From a virus: a DNA stretch of 56,061 bases. The stretch's first letter is position 1. Each line of letters begins with the position of its first letter. Where the stretch lies: positions 1 to 56,061 of IMG/VR virus record IMGVR_UViG_3300005529_000044; one strand, written 5' to 3'. The notes beneath the pieces were generated by a model that was not told where the DNA came from, did no database searches, and worked only from the letters and a program-made list of their open reading frames with translations. Shown here one piece after another: positions 17,625-26,032 of the stretch. A program made the translations under genes and the position numbers.

Positions 17625-18079
17625 TCGCGTTTACTCAGTCCGAAATATAACACGGCGTGGAGCTTTTGTTTTTTGCGCCAGGAATCTGGATCGCGGCCCC
17701 ATTGGCTGAAGCCCGCGGCGATCGCGAGTTTGCGCGCCAGGCGATTGTACTCAGGCACCGCCGTAACGATGCGTTCGCACGATGTGTTGTCGAACGTCCA
17801 CCGTGCCATCTCCCGCGCCGCCGTCACAGCCCGCGCGCCCCAGGCGTTCGGCAAAAGGCATGTGTGCGCTTCCCAGGTCACGCTGTTCTTCGGGCGAAAC
17901 TCAAACAGCCCCAGCAGTTCGGAGCCGTCCCACACCAGCATGTAATGAATCTCGGGATGGTCCACCGGTTGAAATTGCGCCGCGGGCGGCATGCCGTCGT
18001 CGCCGAGCCAGGGGTAAATTTTGGGGTGCGTGATGATCTGGCGGATCAGTGCCACGTCTGTAGACCGCTCGAATCTCAC
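17612..18079 (-). CDS. GNAT-type acetyltransferase-like protein
   Basis: 155 residues. The layout (H-P-K-I near residue 18, a strand M-L-V-W-D-G, then A-A-R-E-M-A-R-W and a Y-N-R-L-A-R-K-L-A-I-A-A-G-F helix) matches the small GNAT-fold proteins often found among podovirus tail and ejection genes. The ATG overlaps the stop of the tailspike (ATGA). In the family this fold transfers an acetyl group from acetyl-CoA; the target here is unknown. Confidence 0.7.
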   Translation of the reverse strand: MRFERSTDVALIRQIITHPKIYPWLGDDGMPPAAQFQPVDHPEIHYMLVWDGSELLGLFEFRPKNSVTWEAHTCLLPNAWGARAVTAAREMARWTFDNTSCERIVTAVPEYNRLARKLAIAAGFSQWGRDPDSWRKKQKLHAVLYFGLSKRECRP

Positions 18080-19779
18080 GCCAGCACCGGTTGCCCGCTC
18101 ACGCTTGAGCTGGCCGGGTCCTTCAAAAAATGTCCGGCCCCGCCGCCACCGAGCAGATGATTGTTCCAGATCTTATTGACCGCGGCGGCGGTCCAGCCCG
18201 CGCCGGTCTCCTCGATACAATAATGGCCTCCGCCGTACTCGATCGTGTTTCCCTCGATGCGGTTGTCAAGGCAGAGCAGCTCGTTGCCCGCCCCGCCGGC
18301 GGCTGAGAAAAGCTGGATCGGCGCGGCCGAAGCATCCGCCCGGTGATAGATGGTGTTCTGGGCGCACCGGCATTGCTTGGAATATCCCATCACGATGGCG
18401 CTCACCCCGAAGTTCACCAGCGTATTGTCGAGGAAGGCGAGCAGGACGCTCCCGCCGTTCTGCTGCGAGTTGCCGGCGTTGATGCCGGTCGATGTGTTCA
18501 CGCCGTTCTGGTTCGGACCGAATAACCCGCAGCGGTCGGTTACATAGTCGCTGTCGCCTGGCTCCGGATTCTGGCCGACGTTTGAATGGATGGTCGCCTT
18601 GCGGTGGCCGTCGGTGTCGATGAAACTGCCATTCATCGACATCCCGACGTTTTTCGAATACTCGATGTTTTCTGAAAATCCTCCGTCGATGGCGGTCGCA
18701 AACAGACCGGCCAGATACTTGGGCTCGGCCTGGTCGACGTCGGTCTGGGTCATATAGCCCACGCGGTGGAGCTTGTTGCCGATCGCCGAGCCGACGCGGA
18801 CGTTGCCGACCAGAATCCCATCGAGGCCGATGTCCTCGAAATCGTTGAAGTCGCAGTGAACGCGCACATGCCGCGCATCGAAGCCCATGGTGTGACCCCA
18901 GAGGCAGTTGCCGGTCACGCGGCGCCAGTGGCAGCCGCTGACTTTGAGGCCCTTGACGGATGAGAGCTTGCCCTGCGCCGCCCGCCCATCCATTCTCCAG
19001 AACAGGCCTCCGGTCCAGGAGCCGTAGGTCTTGTCGGCCGGGTTGGTGCCAAAGCGGTGCGGACGGTTGTTTTTGAACCACCAGTCGAGCACCTCGGCAT
19101 CGGAGATATCGGCCGTGTCGGCGTCAAATAAAATTGCATAGCCGCCGGTGTGCTCGATCCATCCGGCGCGAAAGCGGATCCCGGAGCAGCCCGGATGCAC
19201 CCAGATGCTCGTGTTGGCGGTGAGCAAGGCGTGCATCGGATCGGATCCGAAGTCGGTGTAGAGCAGATCGGTCGCCACAGTGGTTGCGCCGTCGATGCGC
19301 AGATTCTCGAAAGCCACGTTCTGGACGTTGGTCAGGTTGAACAGCCCGCGGCCCGCCGGTAGTGCGCCGCCACGCCTAAAAGCGGAATTGTATCCCAGGC
19401 CGAGGATCGACACGTTCGAGGGCACGTCCACGTCAAGAATGTCATAGGGCTGCTCCTGCGGCGGAACCCATAGCACGCCTCCGCCTTGGCCGGTGATCCA
19501 GTCGAAAGCGGCCTTGAGGTTGCGCGTGTTGGCATCGGCGGCGCTGCCGGCCACCAGGCCAAAGTCGCGAACGTCGGCCAGCAGCGGCGGGAACTTGTCG
19601 CGGAGCGCCGCCATCGCGCTGGTGATCAGGCCATACCACTTTTGCCAGTCGGCCGAAAACGCCGCCTGCTGCAGATACTTGTCGAACTCCGGACTGCCGC
19701 TGCGGTTTAGGCCCGGAAAGCGGCTTGCGCCGAAAATCGGCGAACGTAGCGGCGCGGGATCGGCCGGAAGCTGGATCAA
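18076..19779 (-). CDS. Beta-helix tailspike
   Basis: 567 residues from a TTG start overlapping the gp10-like stop (TTGA). Residues 1-70 look like an attachment region. From about 95 onwards there is a pectate-lyase-type right-handed beta helix: W-V-P-P, then I-L-G-L-G-Y-N-S, a long ladder of N-x-I and D-N-(R/T)-I-type turns, and Asn-rich rungs (N-T-I-Y-H, N-R-I-E-G-N-T-I-E-Y). This is the usual fold of podovirus tailspikes that bind or cut surface polysaccharide. Catalytic residues cannot be assigned by eye. Confidence 0.8.
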   Translation of the reverse strand: MIQLPADPAPLRSPIFGASRFPGLNRSGSPEFDKYLQQAAFSADWQKWYGLITSAMAALRDKFPPLLADVRDFGLVAGSAADANTRNLKAAFDWITGQGGGVLWVPPQEQPYDILDVDVPSNVSILGLGYNSAFRRGGALPAGRGLFNLTNVQNVAFENLRIDGATTVATDLLYTDFGSDPMHALLTANTSIWVHPGCSGIRFRAGWIEHTGGYAILFDADTADISDAEVLDWWFKNNRPHRFGTNPADKTYGSWTGGLFWRMDGRAAQGKLSSVKGLKVSGCHWRRVTGNCLWGHTMGFDARHVRVHCDFNDFEDIGLDGILVGNVRVGSAIGNKLHRVGYMTQTDVDQAEPKYLAGLFATAIDGGFSENIEYSKNVGMSMNGSFIDTDGHRKATIHSNVGQNPEPGDSDYVTDRCGLFGPNQNGVNTSTGINAGNSQQNGGSVLLAFLDNTLVNFGVSAIVMGYSKQCRCAQNTIYHRADASAAPIQLFSAAGGAGNELLCLDNRIEGNTIEYGGGHYCIEETGAGWTAAAVNKIWNNHLLGGGGAGHFLKDPASSSVSGQPVLA

Positions 19780-21179
19780 GCGACCTCCGCATAGCCGTCG
19801 ATGAGCGTTGCCCTGCAGGGATCGCTCACGGTGAACTCGTAGACGCGATCGCGCGCGCGGCCCAGGCGATGCCAGTGCACGCGGGTGCGATACTCGCCCA
19901 GCCGGCCCAAAGAACGCTGGTGCTCGTTGCCCCACGTTTTCCCGCCGTCGTTCGACATGCGCATCACGATCTTTGGATCGTAGCCGGGCTGATCGGCCGC
20001 CACGTCCAGACCGACGCCGCGTTCGACTTCCACCTCGAGTTCCCGGTGGCTCAGAAACTTGTTTTCGCGCGAGATGTGCGGTGTGATCCGCATCCGTCGC
20101 AGCGGCGCGCCGGCGTCGTCCAAAAATTCGGGGCTTTGCTGGTAGATTTTGCCCGAGGCGAAGTCTCCGACAAAATGCTTGTTCCACACAAAAGCGTGGC
20201 AGCGCGCGCGATCGAGCTGATAGCGGCCCCGTTGCGGCGACCACAGGCCCCGCTCGTGCCAGGCGATCTCGCGCGGCAGCAGCGCATCGTATACGAAACT
20301 GCGCTCGGCCGAAGGAAAGTGGCAGACGAGGAAGAAGTGGCCGTGATCCTCGTAGGAGAAAAATTCCGCGTCATCCAGGCGCGCGAAGCTCGCAATCGCG
20401 TCCTCGATGGCGTGGTTGCTGATCCGCACCGGCTGGTACCCGTCGGCGCGCCAGACCACACTCTGGCCGCGCGCTGTCGATCCCAGCCAGGCTGGCCCGG
20501 TCGGCAGAATCGCAATCGCCCAGGGCGAGGCCACGCCCTGTTCGATAAAGGCGGCATCGATGCGCTCAAACGGAAACAGCGCCGCCCCGGTGTCCTGATG
20601 CACTTCAATCGAGTCGAACCCGAAGATCCAGAGCAGCCGGTGATCGGCGAGCAGCGCAGCGATGTAGTCCGGATAGCCTTCCTTGTCCGCCACGTCGAGC
20701 GGATCCCAGGCCGCGCCATCGAGCGAAATCCGGTATTGCTTCGAATTCGGAGTCGAGGCGATATAGTAGCCATCGATAAAGGTCCCCGTCGAAGCCGGCA
20801 CGACCGGCACCACCACCACGCCGTTGGCGAGATAGCCCTGCCCCTCGCTCGTGATGAAGATCGAATTGCCGTTGAGCACCATGCGCACCGGATTCGGCCC
20901 ATTGCCCACGTCGCCCAGGACAGTGAAACTGCCGTCCTCGAAGACTTCACACAGCTTGGCGCCGGCCACGGCGAACAGCCGCTTGTTGCCGGCGAGCAAG
21001 CCGCGCACCGGCTGGTCCGGCAGCGTGCACAAAAGCTTGCGTCCGGGCGTCGGGACGAGCCGGATGGAGCTTTTGCCTGCCGGAGCTTCGACCAGTTCGG
21101 GATACCAGTTGACCGTGCGTTCTCCATCCGCAGCCTTGGCTTCGAGCTCGTAGGTTCCGCCGATGATCGGGATTCTCAA
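19776..21179 (-). CDS. Packaged-DNA stabilisation/tail protein (P22 gp10-like)
   Basis: 467 residues from a TTG start that overlaps the previous stop (TTGA). Upstream in-frame sequence is antisense-like and lacks a ribosome-binding site. The order I-D-G-Y-Y-I-A-S-T-P-N-S, then D-P-L-D-V-A and P-D-Y-I-A-A-L-L-A-D-H, then L-L-W-I-F-G-F-D-S-I-E, then F-P-F-E-R-I, and I-E-Q-G-V-A-S matches the P22 gp10 (Phage_stabilise) family, which closes the portal channel beneath the adaptors. Its place between the gp4-like adaptors and the tailspike supports the call. Confidence 0.85.
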   Translation of the reverse strand: MRIPIIGGTYELEAKAADGERTVNWYPELVEAPAGKSSIRLVPTPGRKLLCTLPDQPVRGLLAGNKRLFAVAGAKLCEVFEDGSFTVLGDVGNGPNPVRMVLNGNSIFITSEGQGYLANGVVVVPVVPASTGTFIDGYYIASTPNSKQYRISLDGAAWDPLDVADKEGYPDYIAALLADHRLLWIFGFDSIEVHQDTGAALFPFERIDAAFIEQGVASPWAIAILPTGPAWLGSTARGQSVVWRADGYQPVRISNHAIEDAIASFARLDDAEFFSYEDHGHFFLVCHFPSAERSFVYDALLPREIAWHERGLWSPQRGRYQLDRARCHAFVWNKHFVGDFASGKIYQQSPEFLDDAGAPLRRMRITPHISRENKFLSHRELEVEVERGVGLDVAADQPGYDPKIVMRMSNDGGKTWGNEHQRSLGRLGEYRTRVHWHRLGRARDRVYEFTVSDPCRATLIDGYAEVA

Positions 21180-21373
21180 TTGAGGCCCAGCCTCCAGTTG
21201 ATTTCCTGATTCGTTTCGTCCAGCTCGATAAACAGACGCGCGTATGGTTCCTGGATCTGTTGGCCGCACCCGGCGCAATGCACCGGGCCGCAGTGCGTAA
21301 CCTTCATCGAAACCAGATGGCTCGCGCGGATCTGCCCTGTTGCCCGGATTTCTCGCGGCTTGAACTCTTCCAT
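21176..21373 (-). CDS. Small zinc-knuckle-like protein
   Basis: 65 residues with a C-G-P-V-H-C-A-G-C-G cluster in the middle and a beta-like C-terminus (Y-A-R-L-F-I-E-L-D-E). The metal-binding pattern suggests a small zinc-stabilised fold. It lies between a gp4-like adaptor and gp10 and is coupled to gp10 by TTGA. Family unknown. Confidence 0.65.
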   Translation of the reverse strand: MEEFKPREIRATGQIRASHLVSMKVTHCGPVHCAGCGQQIQEPYARLFIELDETNQEINWRLGLN

Positions 21374-21375
21374 GG

Positions 21376-22140
21376 CTACCGATAGCTCCCCAGGCGCACG
21401 TCGAACCGGTTGTGCCGGCCGTAGCGGAACCGCGTGTAGCCGACGTCGTTGATGAGTGTGGTGCGATTTGCCGCCGCGTTCTTGGCCTTGATGACCGCCT
21501 TGGCGCGTTTCGCTTCCTCGACGACGTAGGGCTGCAATTGCGATTTGGGGTAGAGCACGGCCAGCTCGAGCGCCAGATTGTATTCAAGGGCGTGCTGGTA
21601 GCCGGGCATCAGCCGGATGGCTGCGTTTGGATCCGCAAACTGCTGGACCGATTCCGGGAAATAGAGCGCCACGGTATTGACCGTCGTCGGGATCGGCCAG
21701 GGCGTGATGACGCCCAGGTCCGCCTCGGGGCGGTAGTAGAGCGCCAGCGGCTCAGATGCGAGCTCGCTGTTGTTCATGATGCCCGAGTACTCTTCGGGTG
21801 TGGTGACCCACAGCGGAACCTCGATCGATTGCGTGTTGGGCAGGATGAGCCCGGCGCGCAGCAGATCGACGGGCGGGCCGCCTGCGGTCACCCAGTCGGG
21901 GTTATCCGCCTGGTCGCCGATCGTGTACGACGGCTTGTTCGGCGTCAAGGGAAACGTCGCGCGGTTTTCGGCCCATACGAGCAGCTCTTCCAGTTTCCAG
22001 GAATCGATCAGAGAATTGAGCGTCTGGACGTCCTCGATTGCGAGCGAGTTCGTATTGGTCGGCTGATGGTACTTCCGGCCCGGAGCAGTGGTGATTCGCG
22101 CCAGGCGGCGGGCCTTCATCGCGATGTCGAGCGGCGTCAC
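21376..22140 (-). CDS. Tail adaptor, second P22 gp4-like paralogue
   Basis: 254 residues with the same layout as the next gene upstream: an N-terminal helix, L-N-S-L-I-D-S-W-K, a P-S-Y-T-I-G strand, and later a helix with E-Y-N-L-A-L-E-L-A. This is the gp4 tail-accessory pattern (portal-attached head-completion adaptor). Having two copies in tandem is unusual; one may be a stopper-like ring. Spacing to the upstream gene is 9 bp. Confidence 0.75.
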   Translation of the reverse strand: MTPLDIAMKARRLARITTAPGRKYHQPTNTNSLAIEDVQTLNSLIDSWKLEELLVWAENRATFPLTPNKPSYTIGDQADNPDWVTAGGPPVDLLRAGLILPNTQSIEVPLWVTTPEEYSGIMNNSELASEPLALYYRPEADLGVITPWPIPTTVNTVALYFPESVQQFADPNAAIRLMPGYQHALEYNLALELAVLYPKSQLQPYVVEEAKRAKAVIKAKNAAANRTTLINDVGYTRFRYGRHNRFDVRLGSYR

Positions 22141-22149
22141 GGGAATTCT

Positions 22150-22911
22150 CTATTGGCCTGGCGCTGCGGCGCCCTGGGCTCCGCCCATCGGCACGCCCTG
22201 CGACGGTCCGTTGAGCGTCTGCGAGGCGGCGAGCGCTCCGATCGCTTGCAGGTTCGCGTTTTGCAGGAGCTGCTTGGCGTCTTTGGCGATTGCGATGAGC
22301 GCGCCCGCGCGATTCTGGTCAAGCTCGCCTGAGGGAAAGGACGGAAGCAGCTCGATTGCGAGCGCGGCGCGGATCGCCCGTTCGTAGCCCGCCGGGAACA
22401 GAAATGGATCCGTCACTAGGGCGAACTGCGCCAGCACTTCCCAGCCGAAGACCTCAAGCAGCGGCGCTGTGATCGGGATCGGATGAACGTGGACCGCCGA
22501 ACGGCCGTCGGCTGTCAGGAAATCGGTGTCGAGGTAGACCTTGTCGGGAGCGAGCTGCGTCGCAGCCAAGTCACGGATCGCCGCCCACTGCTTCGAAGTC
22601 AGGATCGAGACTTCGCTCCGGAACCCCTGCGTCCCCTGAAGAATGCAAGCGGCCGTTTCCCACAGGATCGGGCGCGGCACGTTGAAGTCGGCCGCGTTCG
22701 GCCCGATCTCATAATCCTGCTTGTTCGCCTGGAGCTGGAGCGTGCGGCGCTTCTTGGTGTAGAGGTTGGTTCCGTCGAGACTCCAGCTTGCTAAAAGCGC
22801 GTTCAGCCGGTTGAGGCCGACAGCGAGATCCTCGGGCGCGCTCTCTTCGCCCGCGGCGACGACTGTGATGTCCTGGAGCGCGCCGGTTATGATATCGCCC
22901 ACGGAGGGCAT
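22150..22911 (-). CDS. Tail adaptor/head-completion protein (P22 gp4-like)
   Basis: 253 residues. The N-terminal helix A-L-Q-D-I-T-V-V-A-A-G-E, then L-N-R-L-N-A-L-L-A-S-W, and the strand K-Q-D-Y-E-I-G-P are typical of the P22 gp4 family, the first adaptor ring on the portal that completes DNA packaging. The C-terminal 40 residues are low-complexity (Ala, Gln, Gly). It lies directly after the coiled-coil head gene and before its paralogue. Confidence 0.8.
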   Translation of the reverse strand: MPSVGDIITGALQDITVVAAGEESAPEDLAVGLNRLNALLASWSLDGTNLYTKKRRTLQLQANKQDYEIGPNAADFNVPRPILWETAACILQGTQGFRSEVSILTSKQWAAIRDLAATQLAPDKVYLDTDFLTADGRSAVHVHPIPITAPLLEVFGWEVLAQFALVTDPFLFPAGYERAIRAALAIELLPSFPSGELDQNRAGALIAIAKDAKQLLQNANLQAIGALAASQTLNGPSQGVPMGGAQGAAAPGQ

Positions 22912-22914
22912 GGG

Positions 22915-23469
22915 CTACTTCTCCTTCTTGGCGGCCTTCTGAGCTTCCTTCAGTCTGGCCTCGAGCGCGGCGTGCGCGGTGCGGAGCTCGTCGAGTTCGG
23001 CCCCCTGCTCCTGGTGTGCCTGCTGGAGCTTGTCGTGCTCCGCCTGGAGCGCGGCATGGTCGGCCTGGAGTTGCGCGTGCTGTTCCGACAGCTCTTTCCA
23101 GGACTTGTCGAACTGTGCAGCCTGTTCGGCAAGCGCAGGTGACTTCGCCGAGCCAGAGGCCAGTCGTTCATCGGCGATCTCGGGTTCGTTCGCCCAGGCT
23201 TCGACCTGGCGCTCGTGCTCCTCGGCATCCTTGACGATTTTGGTCTGGCCGCGCGGCCCCGTCAGGAATTTCGGGTACTCCTGCTTGACCGGGCGCGGCC
23301 TGCTGTTGGGCGGCGATCCCGGCACTTCCGCGACGTCGGCCTTGGGCACGGCCTCGATCTTGTCGCCATGCTGGGCGTACAGCTTGGTATGCTCGATCCG
23401 GTCCTGGACCAGCCGGGCTGTGCCATCCGGCATCGTGAGCCATTTCGGATAGTGGTGGAACGTTCCCAT
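22915..23469 (-). CDS. Coiled-coil head-associated protein
   Basis: 184 residues: two short P-K-(W/F)-L-T repeats (residues 8-12 and about 66-70) that look like a duplicated beta motif (Y-P-K-W-L-T-M-P-D-G and Y-P-K-F-L-T-G-P-R-G). A long C-terminal coiled coil follows (A-L-Q-A-E-H-D-K-L-Q-Q). No family recognised. The position between a head protein and the tail adaptors suggests a virion or assembly role. Confidence 0.7.
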   Translation of the reverse strand: MGTFHHYPKWLTMPDGTARLVQDRIEHTKLYAQHGDKIEAVPKADVAEVPGSPPNSRPRPVKQEYPKFLTGPRGQTKIVKDAEEHERQVEAWANEPEIADERLASGSAKSPALAEQAAQFDKSWKELSEQHAQLQADHAALQAEHDKLQQAHQEQGAELDELRTAHAALEARLKEAQKAAKKEK

Positions 23470-23487
23470 TTTGAGTTCCTTTCCTCG

Positions 23488-23922
23488 CTAGTTCCGCTCA
23501 TCGTAGGACACGATGATCTTATCGCCCGTATTCGAACCGCCAACCCAGAAGCGCTGAAGATCGATGCCGCCATTGGTCGCAGCCGTCGTTCCCGGGCCGC
23601 CGTCGGTGTAGGTGCCGCCGGGAGCGGTCGCCGTCGCCGGGGCGAGCTCGGCGGTGAGCTGGCCGGAAACGGTTGGATCCGGGGTAACTCCCACCGGAAT
23701 ACCGTCCATCACGTAGCCGCGGCCGGTGCCGCCCGTTACCATCTGCACGAAGATCCGGTTGGCAATCTTCGGCTGCGCCGAAATCTGGACGGGCGTCCCG
23801 GCAGTGATGGTGATCGTGATATTGACACGCCGCGCAAAGCCCGGTGCTGCGCAAATACAAAGGGCCGCCGCGAGCGCAAGCAGGCGGCGGCCGGTCACTC
23901 CGAACATAGGACGGAACTCCAT
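23488..23922 (-). CDS. Small exported or head-surface protein
   Basis: 144 residues starting M-E-F-R-P-M-F-G. A hydrophobic signal-like segment (residues 13-29, ending P-G-F-A) is followed by a beta-rich body (N-I-T-I-T-I-T-A-G-T-P) with several Gly/Thr-rich turns and the C-terminal end D-K-I-I-V-S-Y-D-E. It lies two genes after the coat gene, where decoration proteins often sit. That role is inference. Confidence 0.65.
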   Translation of the reverse strand: MEFRPMFGVTGRRLLALAAALCICAAPGFARRVNITITITAGTPVQISAQPKIANRIFVQMVTGGTGRGYVMDGIPVGVTPDPTVSGQLTAELAPATATAPGGTYTDGGPGTTAATNGGIDLQRFWVGGSNTGDKIIVSYDERN

Positions 23923-23936
23923 CGTTTTTGAGGAAG

Positions 23937-24659
23937 CTAGTACGACGGATTCCACTTCGTGCCGTCCCAGCATTCAAGAAGCGCCTTGTTGACGACCGAA
24001 GTGGTAGCGAGCGAAATGTTGCCGCTCGTTCCGGTGCTGCCCAGACCGTCAGGAATCAGCACCAGGCAGCCGCCGGGTTGCCAGCCGGCTGGCACGGTGA
24101 TCGTATTGACCGCCGTGGTGCCGGTGACATGGAACATCGTGCCGGTGGCCGCGATGGTCGAAGCCGAGGCGACGGCCGAACCGAGCACGGCACCCGGCGC
24201 TCCTCCGACGCCTGAGGCGGTGAGCACGAACTGCCCGCCCAGGCAATCGTACTTATTCCCGCTCGGGAACACGATCACCGGGACGTACGCCAGATTGCCG
24301 CGCGTGCAACTTCCCGAAGGTTCGGCGCGGTTGATGTTGCTGGTAAATGCCGCTGGGAAGCCCCGGTACACGGTCGCGCCGGATAGATGGCCGGCGGCGG
24401 CTGTCCCGTTGCGCCCGCGGTTCACGGTTACGGTGGTGCCACTCACGGTCAGGACCTGCATCAACTCGCGGTCGATCAGCAGCAGGACCTGCGACTGGGC
24501 GGTTTGCGAGGTGATGCCGGTGGCCGAGGCGACGGCGAAGGTAGTTTGGCTCGCCGTGATCGCGGCCGACAAGGTCGTTGTGCCGATCGCGGTTTGGCCC
24601 GAGACAAGGCCTACTGCCAGCAGCAGCGCGGCCAGGATGGTCATCAGTTTCGATTTCAT
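23937..24659 (-). CDS. Exported protein next to coat; possible decoration or fibre
   Basis: 240 residues. The start MKSKLMTILAALLLAVGLVSG follows an AGGAGG site. After the signal peptide there is a T-I-G-T-T-T-L-S-A-A-I-T-A-S-Q-T-T-F segment and an R-G-R-N-G-T-A-A-A-G-H pattern known from phage-associated surface proteins (often a repeat at tail-tip fibres), then a beta-rich C-terminal half. It is the gene right after the coat protein. Confidence 0.7.
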   Translation of the reverse strand: MKSKLMTILAALLLAVGLVSGQTAIGTTTLSAAITASQTTFAVASATGITSQTAQSQVLLLIDRELMQVLTVSGTTVTVNRGRNGTAAAGHLSGATVYRGFPAAFTSNINRAEPSGSCTRGNLAYVPVIVFPSGNKYDCLGGQFVLTASGVGGAPGAVLGSAVASASTIAATGTMFHVTGTTAVNTITVPAGWQPGGCLVLIPDGLGSTGTSGNISLATTSVVNKALLECWDGTKWNPSY

Positions 24660-24696
24660 GGTCTTCAAATCCTCCTGTGTTCCTCGTGTTCCCCAC

Positions 24697-25953
24697 TTAG
24701 GCCGCGATCCGGACGCACCACTCCGGACGGAGCACCGCCTCGCCGTGGAGGATCTCCAGGCGGGTCTTGTAGCTGCCGTCGTTGATGTCCCAGTCCCGCG
24801 TGTAGCGCATCGAGATACCGGTTTCCCTATCGGCGATCGAGCTCGCTTCATCCAACCCGTTCGGTTTTTCGAGGAAGCCCATCACGAGCGTGAGCGCGTC
24901 GCGGTGGAACGCGAGGCCCTGCGGGCTGTCCACGTCCGTGATTGTGGCGAAGTTCGCCGTGCCGACGTTGAACACCAGCACGGGAGCGTTGTCGGCGGGA
25001 GCCGCGGTCACGGTCTGGTAGGCGCCGTCTACGATGATCGGCGGCGAAACCGGAATGGCCATGGCGCCACCACCGTCGGCCACCTGGTCGACCAGGACGA
25101 CGAAGTCCTGCAAGCGCCGGGTGTTCTGGCGCGACAGCGGATTCACCGCGTTGACGCCGGTGAACTGGATCACATCCCCACGCTTGAGCGTCGAGGTCCC
25201 TGCGGTCCAGCCGTCGGTGTTGACGGTCTGGGTCCAGTTGCCGTCGGCATCCTGCGTCGCGATCTGATTGGCGCCGTTGACGAGCGGGTTGCCGGTCACG
25301 TGGCCCACCGTGTGCACCGCGATGTTCTGGCTCATGAACCAGTCAAAGCCCGAGGCGCGGTACATCTCGCCCTCTTCATACTGCTTGGCGATGGTCGGCT
25401 GGGGATTAAAGAGGGTCTGCAACGCCGGAACGATGATTTCTTCCATCTCCGGGTTGTAGACCATCGAGCGGCGCATGTCCGGCGGAGCCGAGGAATCGTG
25501 CAGGACGCGCTTGGCCTTCATGTAGGTGGCAAGCGAGTTGGGCGTCGTGCCAGGCGTGCCCACGCACTGGTAGACGTCCTTGTACAGGTTGCACAGTGCG
25601 CGATCGACGTCGTTGCCGAGCTGGGTGGCCTGCGGCCCGATGATGTCTTCGCGGAGCCGCTCGATTGAGAGCTGGAGATCGATATCGTCGATCTGCAAGC
25701 CGATGTTGAGCGGGTGGTTCAGCCGGACGGGGACCGTCGACTGAAAAATGTCCTGGATATTCAACGCCCGCTGTTCCCTCGAAATGAAGCGTTGCGGGCG
25801 GCGCACCATAATGACGTCGCCGATCTTATTCCCCTCTTTCCCAAACTTCGAGTCGTAGGAACGGTTGACCTGGCGCACCATCTTGGTGCTGTTGATGAAT
25901 TCCGCCATGGCCGCCAGGTTTACGGCGGTCGGCGTAATAATGCGATTCGCCAT
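24697..25953 (-). CDS. Major capsid protein (P22 coat type)
   Basis: 418 residues. The N-terminus (N-R-I-I-T-P-T-A-V-N, then V-R-Q-V-N-R-S-Y-D-S-K-F) and the internal insertion (about residues 220-350, V-V-L-V-D-Q-V-A) fit the P22 coat family (HK97 fold with an extra I-domain). The downstream segment S-P-Q-G-L-A-F-H-R-D-A-L-T is a hallmark shared by such coats. It follows the scaffold gene. It assembles the procapsid with scaffold and portal. AGAGGGAG lies ahead of the ATG. Confidence 0.88.
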   Translation of the reverse strand: MANRIITPTAVNLAAMAEFINSTKMVRQVNRSYDSKFGKEGNKIGDVIMVRRPQRFISREQRALNIQDIFQSTVPVRLNHPLNIGLQIDDIDLQLSIERLREDIIGPQATQLGNDVDRALCNLYKDVYQCVGTPGTTPNSLATYMKAKRVLHDSSAPPDMRRSMVYNPEMEEIIVPALQTLFNPQPTIAKQYEEGEMYRASGFDWFMSQNIAVHTVGHVTGNPLVNGANQIATQDADGNWTQTVNTDGWTAGTSTLKRGDVIQFTGVNAVNPLSRQNTRRLQDFVVLVDQVADGGGAMAIPVSPPIIVDGAYQTVTAAPADNAPVLVFNVGTANFATITDVDSPQGLAFHRDALTLVMGFLEKPNGLDEASSIADRETGISMRYTRDWDINDGSYKTRLEILHGEAVLRPEWCVRIAA

Positions 25954-26032
25954 CGATCTGCTCCCTCTGCCTCACGGCAGTGGTGCTGAGCGCGTCTCCC
26001 GACGGGCCCAGGCTACTCAGATTCGTCCCGGT

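Noticed and set aside
19725-21209. Long plus-strand open frame of 494 codons opposite the gp10-like gene
   Set aside because: It is the antisense of the gp10 gene (no domains, Arg/His-rich composition, no ribosome-binding site), created by GC-rich codon use.
23959-25668. 569-codon plus-strand open frame opposite the coat and the exported protein
   Set aside because: Antisense shadow; the coat family match on the minus strand is clear.
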